The notes under the pieces are model-generated. The model did no database searches and was not told the DNA's origin. It worked only from the letters and a program-made list of their open reading frames with translations. Positions 46,230 through 57,261 of a DNA stretch of 64,000 nt are shown in pieces; position 1 is the first letter of the stretch; every line of letters starts with the position of its first letter. The stretch spans positions 76,957,821 through 77,021,820 of the forward strand of contig NC_092346.1 in the NCBI RefSeq assembly GCF_963676685.1, in the 5' to 3' direction. Source of the DNA: Mytilus edulis. Lineage: Eukaryota > Mollusca > Bivalvia > Mytilida > Mytilidae. The position numbers and the translations under genes are program-made.

Positions 46230-47473
46230 GTCATTAATAGAGACATCATGCAGTGATTATGCAGAGACATCATGCAGATACTTAACATTCATAAAAGCAA
46301 TGGTTCGAATTTGAAGGAAATTGCTTCAAGATATTTTTGGGTTACATATGTAAACGGCATTCTTCGAAGATATCCTAAAAATGCATGCAACTTTCACATA
46401 GTGACAATTGATTTTACCGGCAATTTATTTTCCGAAATAGGTTATTTATCATGTTTCTCTAGTTTAGATACATTAGTTTTGAAACGAAATAGAATTTCGT
46501 TCGTATCAAATCAAACTTTCCGAGGATTATCAAATTTAAGAAAAGTTGACCTATCGTACAATCAAATAGTTAAAACAGATAATAATTTGCTTGGTTCAAT
46601 CGACGTCTACATATCTGAGCTGGTGATGGAAGGTAATAGGTTTCAGACAGTAGATTTGTCCAATATTTTGATTCCAAATAAAACAATATGTTACAGTAGT
46701 TAGGCTTGCAATAATCGACCTCTGGGTTTCACAAACGAAATGAATATGAAAATACACGAAAATGTCTCAAATTCTTGTGGCAGTCTTGACATATCAAATG
46801 TGCCATCTATTTCTCAACATCCCTTGTCGGCACTCAAAATGATTGGCTTTGGGGAAACAAGCGAATTACAATTAAAACATTATGTAACGTGTGGTTTTTA
46901 CAAAATAACTGGAACGTCATTTAAGTGCGATTGTACTGTTTTTGACTTGCTGAATTCACAAGGAGTTGATTTCTATCATTTTTTTGCTAGATCTCATGAA
47001 CATGTGTATCGTAATGAACCAAAAGTATTAGCAAATAAGTCATTCGATGAAATTCAATGAAATGAGACATTGCTAGATCTTGTCGTTTGTGAATTATCAG
47101 ATTCCTGTCATAGCAGACCAAACTATAAGTGTCGTTGTATCTCGCAGCCAAATAGGCGTAGAGTAATTAATAGATTGTTCCAACCAATCATGCACCGATT
47201 TTCCGGACGTTATTCCAGAATCGAGTTTTGACGTTGAAATGGATATGAGTAATAATAAGATATCTACTTTAAAGACAAAAGATTATTTTTCTCGAGTTAA
47301 AATTTTGGATCTCTATGAAAATCCGATAACAGTTATAGATGAAAACGTAGACAGACTACATCATGCATCTCATATTTTCATACCAAATCACTCTCTCGAG
47401 ACATTACCCGAATTAGTTCAGTTATTACATCCTGATATTTTTATATTTGGAGAGAGCGGAATTTCATGTAATT

Positions 47474-47924
47474 GGTCCGAGAACACAATTATTTCGTAGT
47501 GCATTTCTTTAAGAACATAAATGAAAATAAAAAAAAATCCCACCTGCGCTTTCTCAAAGAAACTTTTACAGTGTGTTGTACAACTTCTGGGACAAATTAT
47601 ATCAAAATTATAGAAAACGTCATCGGCTCTAACTCAAAATATGGACAATTGTATGTTTAGGGCGTCTTGAAATTTTTTGACAGCTTCCGAAGTGCTAATT
47701 TTAAACCTTTTTCAGCTGGACCAAATCACTACTTCCTTTAAAATTCTGGACCCAAATTTTTTAACAGTGTAATTTCATCCCCCTACTTGCAATTTGAGGC
47801 ATTAAACATGGAGAAATAAATTTGGAAGGGGTATAAAAATGTATGGCAAGTAACCCACTGTCAACACTAGGGACTATATTTGTGAACAACGAAAATCAAG
47901 GGACGACAATGATGGTCTCGGACC
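47474..47924. mobile_element. 451-bp inverted-repeat DNA element inserted in the TLR pseudogene
   Basis: Comparison with the intact exon (33322-33353) fixes the ends. Host AATT is present on both sides (47470-47473, 47925-47928), and the element starts GGTCCGAGA and ends TCTCGGACC, a perfect 9-bp inverted repeat that continues imperfectly for about 22 bp. No coding capacity (longest frame 62 codons). Short TIRs and a 4-bp duplication suggest a MITE; the superfamily is not assigned. Confidence 0.82.
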
Positions 47925-48782
47925 AATTGTGATAACATTTGGATTGGAGAATGGAGAATATACAATTCCGCACCTGAAGAATTTCCTTTATTTTGCAGTA
48001 ATTTCAACAATACTTTATTTGAAAATGGGACATCGGAGATAGGAAATTGTGAACCATATACTAGTAGCACCAATCATTTCTTATTTTCATTGCTAACATT
48101 CCCATTTTTTATTTCCTTAATTGGTATCCTTTACTGTTTTCGATTCGAGTTAATCATTTTCAAGCGTGAATTTGATCGAAAACGCAAGTAGAGATGGGAA
48201 CACAATGTTTACATTTCCTTTGATGAAAAGTTGGTGCTTCAATTTGTTATAAAACTTCTATATCCATTTCTCAAAAATAACAATGTATCAGCTTATATTC
48301 TTTGTAAAGATGACTGTCCAGGGAAAATGTTAGAGGAGAATATCACTGAAAATATTCAAAAATGTAAACTTTCGTACTTATTACTTCAGATTGAATGTAC
48401 GAGGATAAACCTGGCAAAAAAGAGGCTAAAGTTATGGAATATTACTTAGCGTGGAAATATTTCACAAAAGGTGTGATAAATAAGATTTTTGTTGTAAAAT
48501 TTGACCAACCTAAAAAGAAGGATTTTCAATATAGAAAAACTGAAGCATTTTATAGAACAGGCATGGAGTTTAATATGTGGAATCGAAAAGTGTGCGTCTA
48601 ACAAAGCAATGTAAGAATTACTGCAAGAGCAGTAAAAAATCTAATTGCTTGCGTTTAAATGAAAAGAAGACCAACTCAAACTTTGGTCGTTTTCATGTTG
48701 TCTTGTTTCTATGTTATGTGCTATACACTGCTGTTTGTCTTTTGGTCGTTTTTAAGTTGTTATCTTCTTATAATTTAATTTT

Positions 48783-49069
48783 GATGTAACGTGTTTTCTG
48801 ATTGGTTGACGTCGTTTTGTTTATCAGCCCATAGACATAATTTTGTCATGTGACCGTGACGTCATCAACGTTTTTTTCATGATTTACTCCGGTTTAAAAT
48901 GGAATTAAGAATTAAATGATAAGAAATGACTGTAATCTTCTTTATGCCTATTCGAAATAACATGAAAATGTGGTGCTCACTTTAAATAACCCGCTACGCG
49001 CGTTTATATTCAGTGTGCACCACATTTTTTATGTTATTTCTTCATAGACATAAAACATATTACAGTCAT
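48783..49069. mobile_element. Foldback element in the 3' flank of the TLR pseudogene
   Basis: 'atgactgtaat..ttatgcctattcgaaataacatgaaaatgtgg' (48926-48974) faces the inverse 'ccacattttttatgttatttcttcatagacataaaacatattacagtcat' (49019-49069). It is preceded by 'acgtgttttctgattggttgacgtcg'. The intact TLR 3' flank resumes similarity on both sides (35040-35110 and 35150-35345), so this is an insertion. Confidence 0.6.
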
Positions 49070-49310
49070 TCCTTAAATGAGTTTGAATATTTCTTTGGTA
49101 TCTTTTGCATCTGTTTTCGTAAGGGATTTTAATCGTTTTCATTGTGCACATATTTGAAGTTTCTTCACCAACTTTTTGATCATTAGTAATTACTTGTTGA
49201 CTGCTAAAAACATATAGCAACCCTTGTTTTCTTGGTTTAGTATATGTTAGGCTATCTACTGACGTACATTAAGCATTAATAGCATTTGCAACAAAATTGT
49301 AGGTTTTATT
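49070..49310 (+). repeat. Right-hand limit of the TLR segmental duplication
   Basis: 'gtgcacatatttgaagtttcttca', 'attacttgttgactg' and 'ctatctactgacgtacattaagcattaat' align with 35190-35345 downstream of the intact gene. Similarity fades after 'attgtaggttttatt'. Confidence 0.6.
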
Positions 49311-50605
49311 GTGTTTAAAAATAATGGTTGTCCATATATTAGTTCTAAATTAAAATGGTGGTTTTCATTTGTTTTGTTTCTTGGTTGGCACTTACCAGAC
49401 ACTCCACCATCTACACACACTTTTAAGTTGCTTCTTAGGTTGAGAGTTGATAATGTGTTTTTCCAACTTTATCATCGGGATTTATTTCCATTAATAAATG
49501 AAAATAACCCTTAATAAAGTTCTGGATGTACTTTCATCACGAATGTTCATACATATTTATAAGCAAGGGGTGTATAGATGTGTAGTAACATGTGAAACTA
49601 TGTGACCAAAATGGATCTAAAAATAATAGTCAATTTCAACAAAGGTCAACTTTGCCTGAGGGAGTTGAAATTTCAGTTTCTTCAAAATTCAATAGCGGTA
49701 CCAAAGCACTGTCTACTTAGCTGAAGATAGTTTAGGGAACTGACAAGCCACCAGCAGAAGTTTATACTCAATATAGTACAAATGTACATGAAAATATCAA
49801 CACTTAATAATACATTTTGTGCGTCAGGATTTTTAATTTCATCGGGAACGTAAAATATCGTTGGTCTTTTACCTTAGCAAAATAATGCATTAAACAAATG
49901 TGATTGGTAGTTCTATTAATTACCTTCTCATACTTTTAATAAAAGACTAAAAGACATATCATTTATAAACCATACCTCCTCTTCGACTACTTCACGAGAA
50001 TGGTTTACCTTATATCGGCAATATGGTTTACTTCTTCACATAACAAATGACAAAGCGAATGTTCAAAAATATTTAAAAAAAAAAACAAATTCACGTGTCT
50101 GCGAAAATGTGGATGTCCCTTTAGGCGACTGATATGGCAACCCACCATTTTTTCTTAAAATGTCCTGTACCTAGTCAGGAAAATGGCAGTTGTTAACTAA
50201 TAGTTCATTTCTGTGGTGTTTTATTGTCTTTTTTTTTCTGTTGTTTTGTTGTTTCCCTCGGTTTTAGTTTGTAACCTGGATTTGTTTTCTCTCGATCGAT
50301 TTATGACTTCCAAACAGCGGTATACTTCTGTTGCCTTTATTTATGTCGAAGTATACGTTATTTGTCTGTGTTTCGTATTTTATTTCACCTAAAATATTGT
50401 TCATGATATAGTACCTACTTACACTGTATCACAATAGAGCTGTAAACTAATCAAAAAAGACAAAAGGAAATAAAGTAACTTATATTTGATTCCAAATGAG
50501 GGGGCAAGATAAACAAAGTTGTCATGGTGTATTGATTCAGCTTCTTTCCCGATAAATGATATTCTGTATCTAATGTTAACTAGAGAAATAAGCGAAGTAT
50601 CTACA
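49311..50605. other. Non-coding sequence between the TLR pseudogene and the TRIM gene
   Basis: Contains at 50150-50345 a plus-strand copy of the repeat described at 35859-36260. The rest shows no gene. Probably includes the 3' UTR of the minus-strand TRIM gene just left of 50606; a plus-strand 'tttatt' (minus AATAAA) lies within 50337-50342. Confidence 0.45.
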
Positions 50606-51261
50606 TTACGCCATGGTTGAAGAAGTTCGCATATAATTCGGAATAGAAACAATATCTGCACCTGTTTTCAGTGTGATGTCTATTTTGACCTTGCTAGGCC
50701 AATGACAACCAAACACTGGCCAAATAGGACGTGAAACGTCAACATTGTGAAATGTATAAAACTTCTTCTTGAAGGTACAGTCATAGACTGTTATTCTTTT
50801 CTGTTCGGTTTCTAAAAGAAAACCATAGGTGTTCTGACTAACAGTTCCCGCAGAAGCAGACGACAGAGGCGCGTGTGCAAGGTTACGTCCATTATGTCGA
50901 CACCACTGACACAACTGTTTATGTTCATCACATTGCTGCGCACAAAATGACCATGCTGTACTCTGGTCATAGACATAATGTCCAATGTCTACGTCGTGTC
51001 GGCGACTGAAACCAATTTCAAATACAAAGTTTACATTGTCTAAGGGCTTGGTGATTTGAAAATCGACAAGAACTTCAAAATAAAACTTTCCTGGTCCTTT
51101 CAGTGGTCGGCTACTAATAGCTCCCCTATAATTTTTCAATCGTCTCTCATTAGATCCAATTAATCTTTGTCCACCAATGGATTGATTTTTTAAAGTCTTG
51201 CCGTCTTCGCTTACATCTCTATATTGATGGACTGTGTTAGAATCAAAAGTGATGTTTGGAC
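50606..51261 (-). CDS. TRIM gene exon 3, SPRY-like domain and stop
   Basis: Acceptor on minus strand at 51262-51264 (CAG). The frame read from there starts [20 protein letters not shown] and ends MRTSSTMA. Reading from the internal TTG at 51139 would drop about 40 residues of the PRY part, so the spliced start is preferred. Confidence 0.9.
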
Positions 51262-53203
51262 CTGTAATTTGAAATGGCCGTCAATTATTTTAACGTTTAA
51301 AAGACTATTAATGACAAAATGTGGTCCTCAGATAAAAGATTTAAAATCATAAACTTTTTAAACCTACATTGCATTTTATTTTACCATAGGCATGAATTAA
51401 ACCATACTTCTCATATTATGGAGTTTTCCTTCTGATCTCCTTTTGTTTTTGTTTTTAAGGGGGTCTTGTTTACCATTAATATTGCACCAGAGAAAAAATC
51501 CGTAGAAAGATGACAAAGATGAACATTAAAAATAAAGCTTACATGTTATTTCACCATGTCGAACGTCTCCTTCAGCTGAAAAAAAAATAAACCGTTGTAT
51601 TAATGCCTCATATTCAAATCAAGAGAAAATATCCAGAGTCGCATATATATCCATAATAGTTTGTATTCTCTGTTATGATTATTGAAATGGCAGGTTTTTT
51701 TTCTATGTTTCCTTAGTACTTTGTTGATTCCATTGCTGATGGCTGTTAGTTCCCGATGGTAACTATCATCAGCTCATTAGTCAGTACGTTGGGTAATGAC
51801 GTTATTCATATTATATTTTTATTCTAAAATTCGCCGTTGACAAATTTAGAATTTATTAAGAAATTAAGGTTGCGACTCACTCAGGCAAAGATTGCCCAAG
51901 AGTAATTTGGCTTATATAATTCGGGTCCTTTTGGTCATATAGCTTCTAGTGCTGATACATGCTCCTGATGCACGATATTCTTAAGGCATTAAAATCTTGT
52001 TTTTTGTTTAAAGTTACAGAGACACTTACCTTGTGTATTTCTGAGTGATGCTAAGCTGACATCAGAATGACCACGTGTTGTACATAGTTGTTTGTTGTGT
52101 GTAACGGTTGTAACATTTCCCATTCCTTTCACAAATCTATGAAAATCTCCCTCCATTCTTGTTGGCTCAAATGCAGGTGATTCTATCTGCATTGTCTTTT
52201 TAACGTGGTGTTTCGTAAGAACTTTGAGTCGTCTGTATAAAGTAGTGTGTAAGGGTACAAATTCTGAGACGTCAGTATGAGTCATTATATTTTCTGAGAA
52301 TTCTCTAGCCCCTGTTACGCCTTGAATGAAACTTTCAAGTTGTTCAGCTCGTGCTCGTAAAGATGACTTTTTAGCATCAGTTAATATTGCTACCTTTTCC
52401 CGCAGGTCTTCTCGCCTTCGCTCAATCATATCGTGACATCGTTTGACGGCATCATCTAGTTCCTGTTCTACTTCAAATTCTTTAATGTCTAAATTTACCA
52501 TTTCCTGTTCTGTTTGTTTATGGAGCTCCTTTGCAATTTTTACGTCTTCTTCGAGCATACGAAATATTTTATCAAGTTCGTGCTTCTTTTCCACATGGAC
52601 ATCGTTCATATTTTGAATGATATGACCCCTGTTTTTATCATGATCACAGACTGTACAAGAGGTACATATCATCTTTTCACACCCTTTCTTTGCACAATAA
52701 AAACTTAAGTGCTGACCTTCATGACCCTGCTTATTGCATTTTAATCTCCTTTTGAATATTTCTGGTCCTTGTTTCTGAAGTTGTTCTACAGATAAAACTG
52801 CATGGTTTCTAGATGCTAAACTTCGTCTGTGAGCACGAGTGCATTCAAGACACATAAAAATGTAACACTCTTTACAGAACTCTGAAGCAATATTATCGTC
52901 GGGACAGTCTTTGCAAATGATATCAGACGATCGCTTACGCACGCGTAAAAACTCAATAAGATTTCTACGGGTAGCGTCTTTCGGGAACACATATATACCC
53001 TCACTTGGTAGGAGATACTCTGTTTTACACATTGGGCATGGCAATACTTCCCCTTTTAACATTTTCCTCAAACAGCTTTGACAAAATGTGTGTAAACATG
53101 GTAAAACTCTAGGAACATGCAAATCCTCATCAAAATCTTTTGTGCAAATACAGCACAGAAGAAATTCTTCTTTAACGTCTTCTGCTCGAAGCATTTTGTT
53201 CAT
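50606..53203 (-). CDS. TRIM-family protein (RING, B-box, coiled coil, SPRY-like), three exons
   Basis: Coding exons on the minus strand: 53203-52030, 51575-51543, 51261-50606; 1863 nt, 620 aa. Junctions AAG|GTAAGT, 'ttttttttcag', CAT|GTAAGC, 'caaattacag'; both introns are phase 1. Start is the ATG at 53203; just before it (53214/53215) is an acceptor 'ttcttcctag', so the leader is spliced. Residues 17-59 are a RING (CCIC..CLHTFC..C..CPMC), the E2-binding module of ubiquitin ligases. Then two B-boxes (IICKDCPD...HAVLS, ~95-140; [10 protein letters not shown]...RGHIIQ, ~153-200), a charged coiled coil (~205-300), and from the third exon a PRY/SPRY-like domain ([58 protein letters not shown]). 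SPRY-type TRIMs include MID1-like and antiviral members; the target is unknown. No disabling change seen. Confidence 0.92.
51543..51575 (-). CDS. TRIM gene exon 2, a 33-nt microexon
   Basis: Reads [11 protein letters not shown] in the phase set by exon 1, flanked by a strong acceptor (T-run then CAG) and donor GTAAGC. Keeping or skipping it preserves the frame (33 = 11 codons), so it could be alternatively spliced; that is inference. Confidence 0.75.
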
Positions 53204-53214
53204 ATGTTAACAGC
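52030..53214 (-). CDS. TRIM gene exon 1 (RING, B-boxes, coiled coil)
   Basis: Coding from 53203; 53204-53214 is 5' UTR after the acceptor. The open frame continues into the intron for 13 codons (to 51989), which are excluded because of the strong donor GTAAGT at 52029-52024. Confidence 0.92.
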
Positions 53215-55867
53215 CTAGGAAGAAAAATGTTAATCAATTCATTGTTTTATATTCTTCCAAAAACTTGTATCTGGGTTTATAATAGCAACGGAAAATTAAG
53301 AAACCAACAAGTTCAATAAATAAACGGCTTTCCTAGTTACATATACGGTTTATGATTTAATAGTTTCATGTTGTTCTTCTGGTATAGGTCAAGTTTTAAA
53401 TTTAATATAGATATAAGAAAAGGAGATGGGGTTCATTGTCTCATCATTTCCGATCAAAGTTAAAGTCTATAGGAATGCATATTGAAGTCACCAAAAACTA
53501 TATACGCCTTGTGTTATTGTGAATATATACTTTGATAAAGATTGATTGCGGCTTTTTTGTGACTTTAATACACTAATTCAACGGACGGGCAGTTATACAG
53601 GATTTTAATATATGACATGTATGATAAACAAATATCACCCCAATACATGTGATACTTCCGTACAAATATTAGAATGTTGTTACGTTTCGTCAAAAAATTA
53701 GGACTTTAAATTAGAATAGTCATTAGACAAAAACAAAGAAAGTGAAATAGATACATGTCATATATGTTTTGGACAGTGCTAGCGTTGACTTACAGAGGGT
53801 TACATGGTACAAATATTTGTTTGTTTGCCAAAGTTTTCCACTTTCGATATTATTGAAAAAATATACCGTTTTTTGTAATCATAAAAAATGCCCTTGTTAG
53901 TACTACTTTGACAAAAGTTCAGCTTGTTTGGTTACTATATAACATAGGAAGGCAATAAACAATAAAGAAAACCTGCACATTGCATACAAAAAGATACTCC
54001 AATAAGAATAATATTTTTAATGTCATGTAAAATGAAGAAGAAGAAACACGTCATGTCCTTATAGGTTGATCGAACAGTTATGAGTATACATGATATCAAT
54101 TTCTAATACTTTCAAATTAACCTTCGGTTTAACATCTTTAAAAATGAAGCCTTCATCGGGTCGACGTCGTTGCATTTTTTGTGAGATGAAGAAGAAGAAA
54201 TGCTATAAAAGCTCAATGTCACCCATTGTCTATGGAATGCTACTAGTGTAGAGAAGAATATGTGTATCCTTTCGAATCACATGGGAGCAACAGGTTTATT
54301 CTGGTGCTCAATCCTTCATTTTCTATGAACTGCATGGTGCAGACTTGTCTTTTTCTGAATTGTCATGGTATTCATTTATTTTAACTTTGAATTGCCTCTC
54401 TTTATAGTAAAAACACACATTTGTATGCCGCATTTCTTAAAAACAATCTATGGTCCAATGATGTACTTTATGTATCGAAATTCATTAAGTTCGAAGGAAC
54501 CTTATATATATATTTACTATGTTGTATGAAAGTTATTAAAATGAGATGTTTTAATACTTACCCCCTTATGTCAGGACTCTACAATCTACGAAAATTAATA
54601 TATTCCTTGAGTTGATATACTTTGGCCGTAAACACTCCTCTTGTCTAAGGAACAGGGGGAATCTCCTTGATTTTTGTTGTTTTTGCTGCCAAAATAGTCT
54701 TTTGTACAAATGCAACACGGTCTATTGTGCGTTTGAATTGTATGATCTCTCCGTTTCACTTATCATAAATGAATAGTTTTTAGATCAAAATCTTTCCTTT
54801 AAATTTCTGTATAAGCCTTTAGAACTTACATATAGGATGTCTTATGAGCTGTAGTATTTTATATCGGACGATTTAAAATATAATTATTTTTACGTTAATG
54901 GTTTTATTCAGTACACATTAATAAATAAAAATCGTTAATAATCACAAGTAAATGCTCATAATAGTATCTTTTGTCTGAAAGCCTTAATAGGAGAAACGAT
55001 TGCTAAATATATGTAAACACTATTTCAAGTTTTCTTATTTAATTATATCCTATTTAAGTTTATAAATGATTTAAATTCTTTTTGAATGCTTTAAAATGTG
55101 AATAAAAAGATATGTGGGGTGTACGACAGGAACCAAGCATGCATCTAGAGATCCACATACAAACTATGTGAATATTACTATAAAAAAAAACGTAATATAT
55201 TGAGTCTGTATGACTTTCTGATTACACTGGAAAAAAATAATAGACAATTATAAAATTATTTTATTGCTCACTTGTCCACGAGAATCTTTTTACGTCACTT
55301 AACACCAATCTTCTATTAACTAATACAAAAAAGCTTCTCTGTATCTATTCAGCCAATGGGATCCAAACTTGGTCAATATTATCCTTAAACTGTCTTGTTT
55401 TTTATAAATGCATCTCGACTGCCACATGACCACCAAGTTTTAAATCAAAATTTACAAAAGAAAAGAATAAGTTTTGTCTATAGTCTTCAAAACCATTAAA
55501 GATCGAGTAAATACAGCAAAAGTAGAATTGTTAAGAATGTGCAGATATAACTATACCTCCTTTTTTAGCAAATTTGTAAAACGACTCCCGTATAGCAGAT
55601 ACATATAAACTGTAATTCAAATAAATGTGGCCAAATGAGATCTTAAAATAATTTTATACGATCAAAATCGTCAGTCATCTCCTTATTTGCAAATTTTTAT
55701 CCATATGTGTTTTTTTTCCAGAAACTATTTTCGATCTAGAGAGGAAATGGAAAAAGCAAAATGATCAGAAAAATAAGACCTACGAATAATTAGCAAGATC
55801 ATAATTATAAATCTCATTTTGGTATTTTGCCACGGAAAGACATTTTACTCTTTTTTTTTTTGTATGT
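53215..55867. other. Region upstream of the TRIM coding start, probably a long 5' intron
   Basis: No coding region on either strand. The acceptor at 53215-53220 implies an upstream leader exon. One candidate donor on the minus strand is GTAAGCG at 58533-58527 after 'cctcatgcgag'; this cannot be confirmed by sequence alone. Confidence 0.4.
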
Positions 55868-56000
55868 GCGGAAACTTTAGCAGATCATGACTTCATCGCT
55901 GATAAAGAGTTATGATTCTACCCGTCTTGTTTATGTGAAGATGAGGGGTAGGATCGTAACGGCATTGTTTACAGAAGATGGAATCTGCTAAAGTTTCCGC
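55868..56000. mobile_element. 133-bp MITE with 17-bp perfect inverted ends
   Basis: GCGGAAACTTTAGCAGA (55868-55884) and TCTGCTAAAGTTTCCGC (55984-56000) are exact inverses. The interior also pairs in part ('gattctacccgtcttg' against 'gaggggtaggatcg'). Non-coding. Confidence 0.75.
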
Positions 56001-56109
56001 GAATGAACAGATGAGATAGAAACTATAAAAATCAAAACAAAAGTGATCGGCGGCAATATTATCTAAAAAAAAAAGATGACCAGAATCAGAATATCAACTG
56101 ACTCTTCGT

Positions 56110-56282
56110 AGACGTAAATAACCCTTGAATGACGATTTTTACCATTAAAATTGAGAATGGAAATGGGGAATGTGTCAAAGAGACAACAACCCGACCATAA
56201 AACAGACAACAACAGAAGTGCACCAATAGGTCTGCAATACAGCGAGAAACTCCCGCACCCGGAGGCATCCTTCAGCTGCCCC
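56110..56282. repeat. Dispersed repeat sharing a block with 62487-62542
   Basis: The segment 'aaaattgagaatggaaatggggaatgtg' with 'agagacaacaacccgaccata' (56145-56200) also occurs at 62487-62542, and inversely at 11900-11955. The continuation here, 'gcaccaataggtctgcaatac' to 'cggaggcatccttcagctgccccctaaac', is the other half of the unit. Confidence 0.6.
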
Positions 56283-57226
56283 CTAAACAAATATCTATAC
56301 TACGTTCAGTGATAATGGACGTCATACATAAATCCGAATCATATGGTATATATATGGCTTTTGCAGAAACAATGGTAGATATAGAACACCCCTTAATAGC
56401 CAAAAGAATAAACAGAAGATCTACAAATAATTCAACTTAAACGAAAATGTCTTGCCATCCCTCATCTTCGCTGTACATGGGTAGAGGAAGAGACAGGGTC
56501 ATAACCCATGGCTAGCGGAGATTACCATCCCTCAAACAAAGGAATCATTGTCCTTGAAATAATGCGATTGTTTACTCATTTTGTGTGGACTCCCCCCCTC
56601 CCCCAACGAAACTATGGACGTTGAGAAAGGAGCTACCGATAATTAAAAAAAAAGATAGGCAACGTAACCAATCTGATTGAAATACAGATTCGATATCCGC
56701 AGGGTGAGTTTTTAATCAGGATGGCGCCCCGCACCACAAGATCTACAAACATCTAATACATGGTCAACATTGGTATTCCTCTCCTTGTTGGGGTCGTTTA
56801 CAGCCGGCGGCACTTGTCTTTAAAAAACTTGAAACTAAATTCTTTACTAAACATTTGTTTGTAAAGCCATGGTTTGTTTCCAGAGACAAGTGAGACAACA
56901 CTTAGGAGACAAAAAAGCCCGTTGTAAATCAAAACAATAGACAGCAAAATAAATTAAGAATAAGTGAAAATTACCTATAATGTTATTGAACTCTTTATAT
57001 GGATTAAACTATGATGTTCAAACATGTTTCATTGGTTTTCCATATATCTTAAATACTATTAAAGGTATTGAGGCTCAACACCTTGACAGGCTGAAAACTT
57101 GAACAGTGATATATGTAAGGTTTTTTTATTGTGATCTATGAGTACAAAAAAAACCACAATAATTTGTTGTTTTTTTCAAGTTATTTTTGATGATTTAAAA
57201 CTATTAAAAAGAGTCTGAATCAAAAC
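56283..57226. other. Non-coding, nothing recognised
   Basis: Mixed composition with a C-rich spot at 56592-56604; no ORF or repeat that I can support. Confidence 0.4.
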
Positions 57227-57261
57227 CAAGGATTTGTATAGTAATACTATACAAATCCTTG
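57227..57261. repeat. 35-bp perfect palindrome
   Basis: CAAGGATTTGTATAGTA, one A, then the exact inverse TACTATACAAATCCTTG. It could form a 17-bp cruciform or, if transcribed, a hairpin with a 1-base loop. Confidence 0.9.

Larger units (their letters stand above)
43790..46278 (-). mobile_element. Penelope-like retroelement inserted in the TLR pseudogene
   Basis: Sense strand is minus. Host sequence TACTTAA is repeated on both sides (43783-43789 and 46279-46285), giving exact ends. From 46229 down to about 45170 one frame is open (375 codons), with the conserved patch DKYVVVPADKAPNNIVFVC before the RT core. After a 1-base loss near 45175 (IPKLL for IPKLH) the RT core continues in other frames: motif A TFDFSTLYTSIPH (44626-45033), motif B GIPIGTNCAPLL, motif C FRYIDDVLSL (44475-44729), then thumb NFPFLSNNIPAAPAYGVYIS (44173-44397). 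These are Penelope-like RT signatures. No GIY-YIG endonuclease was seen. At least three frame breaks make this copy dead. A 15-bp direct repeat AGAGACATCATGCAG lies at its sense 5' end (46239-46253, 46263-46277). Confidence 0.88.
43504..48635 (+). pseudogene. Toll-like receptor pseudogene, duplicate of the main TLR exon
   Basis: Acceptor 'tttctttttcag' at 43503 then GAA TTA ATT CTG AAT, collinear with the intact exon at 31858. Lesions against the intact copy: loss of one A near 43652-43657; Penelope-like insertion 43790-46278; TAT to TAG at 46701-46703; AGA to TGA at 47058-47060; one extra base near 47160-47175; inverted-repeat insertion 47474-47924; in-frame TAG at 48189-48191; a 6-nt loss near 48228; a 1-nt loss near 48367; GGA to TGA at 48392-48394; TAT to TAA at 48599-48601. 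Cysteines of the first and second clusters are also replaced (YCHEP to YRNEP; CECRC to YKCRC). Many blocks remain almost unchanged, so the duplication is not ancient. No intact receptor can be made from it. Confidence 0.93.

Noticed and set aside
51137..51139. TTG start of the SPRY ORF as a separate gene
   Set aside because: Frame continues upstream to a good acceptor and completes the PRY part when joined to the RING exon.
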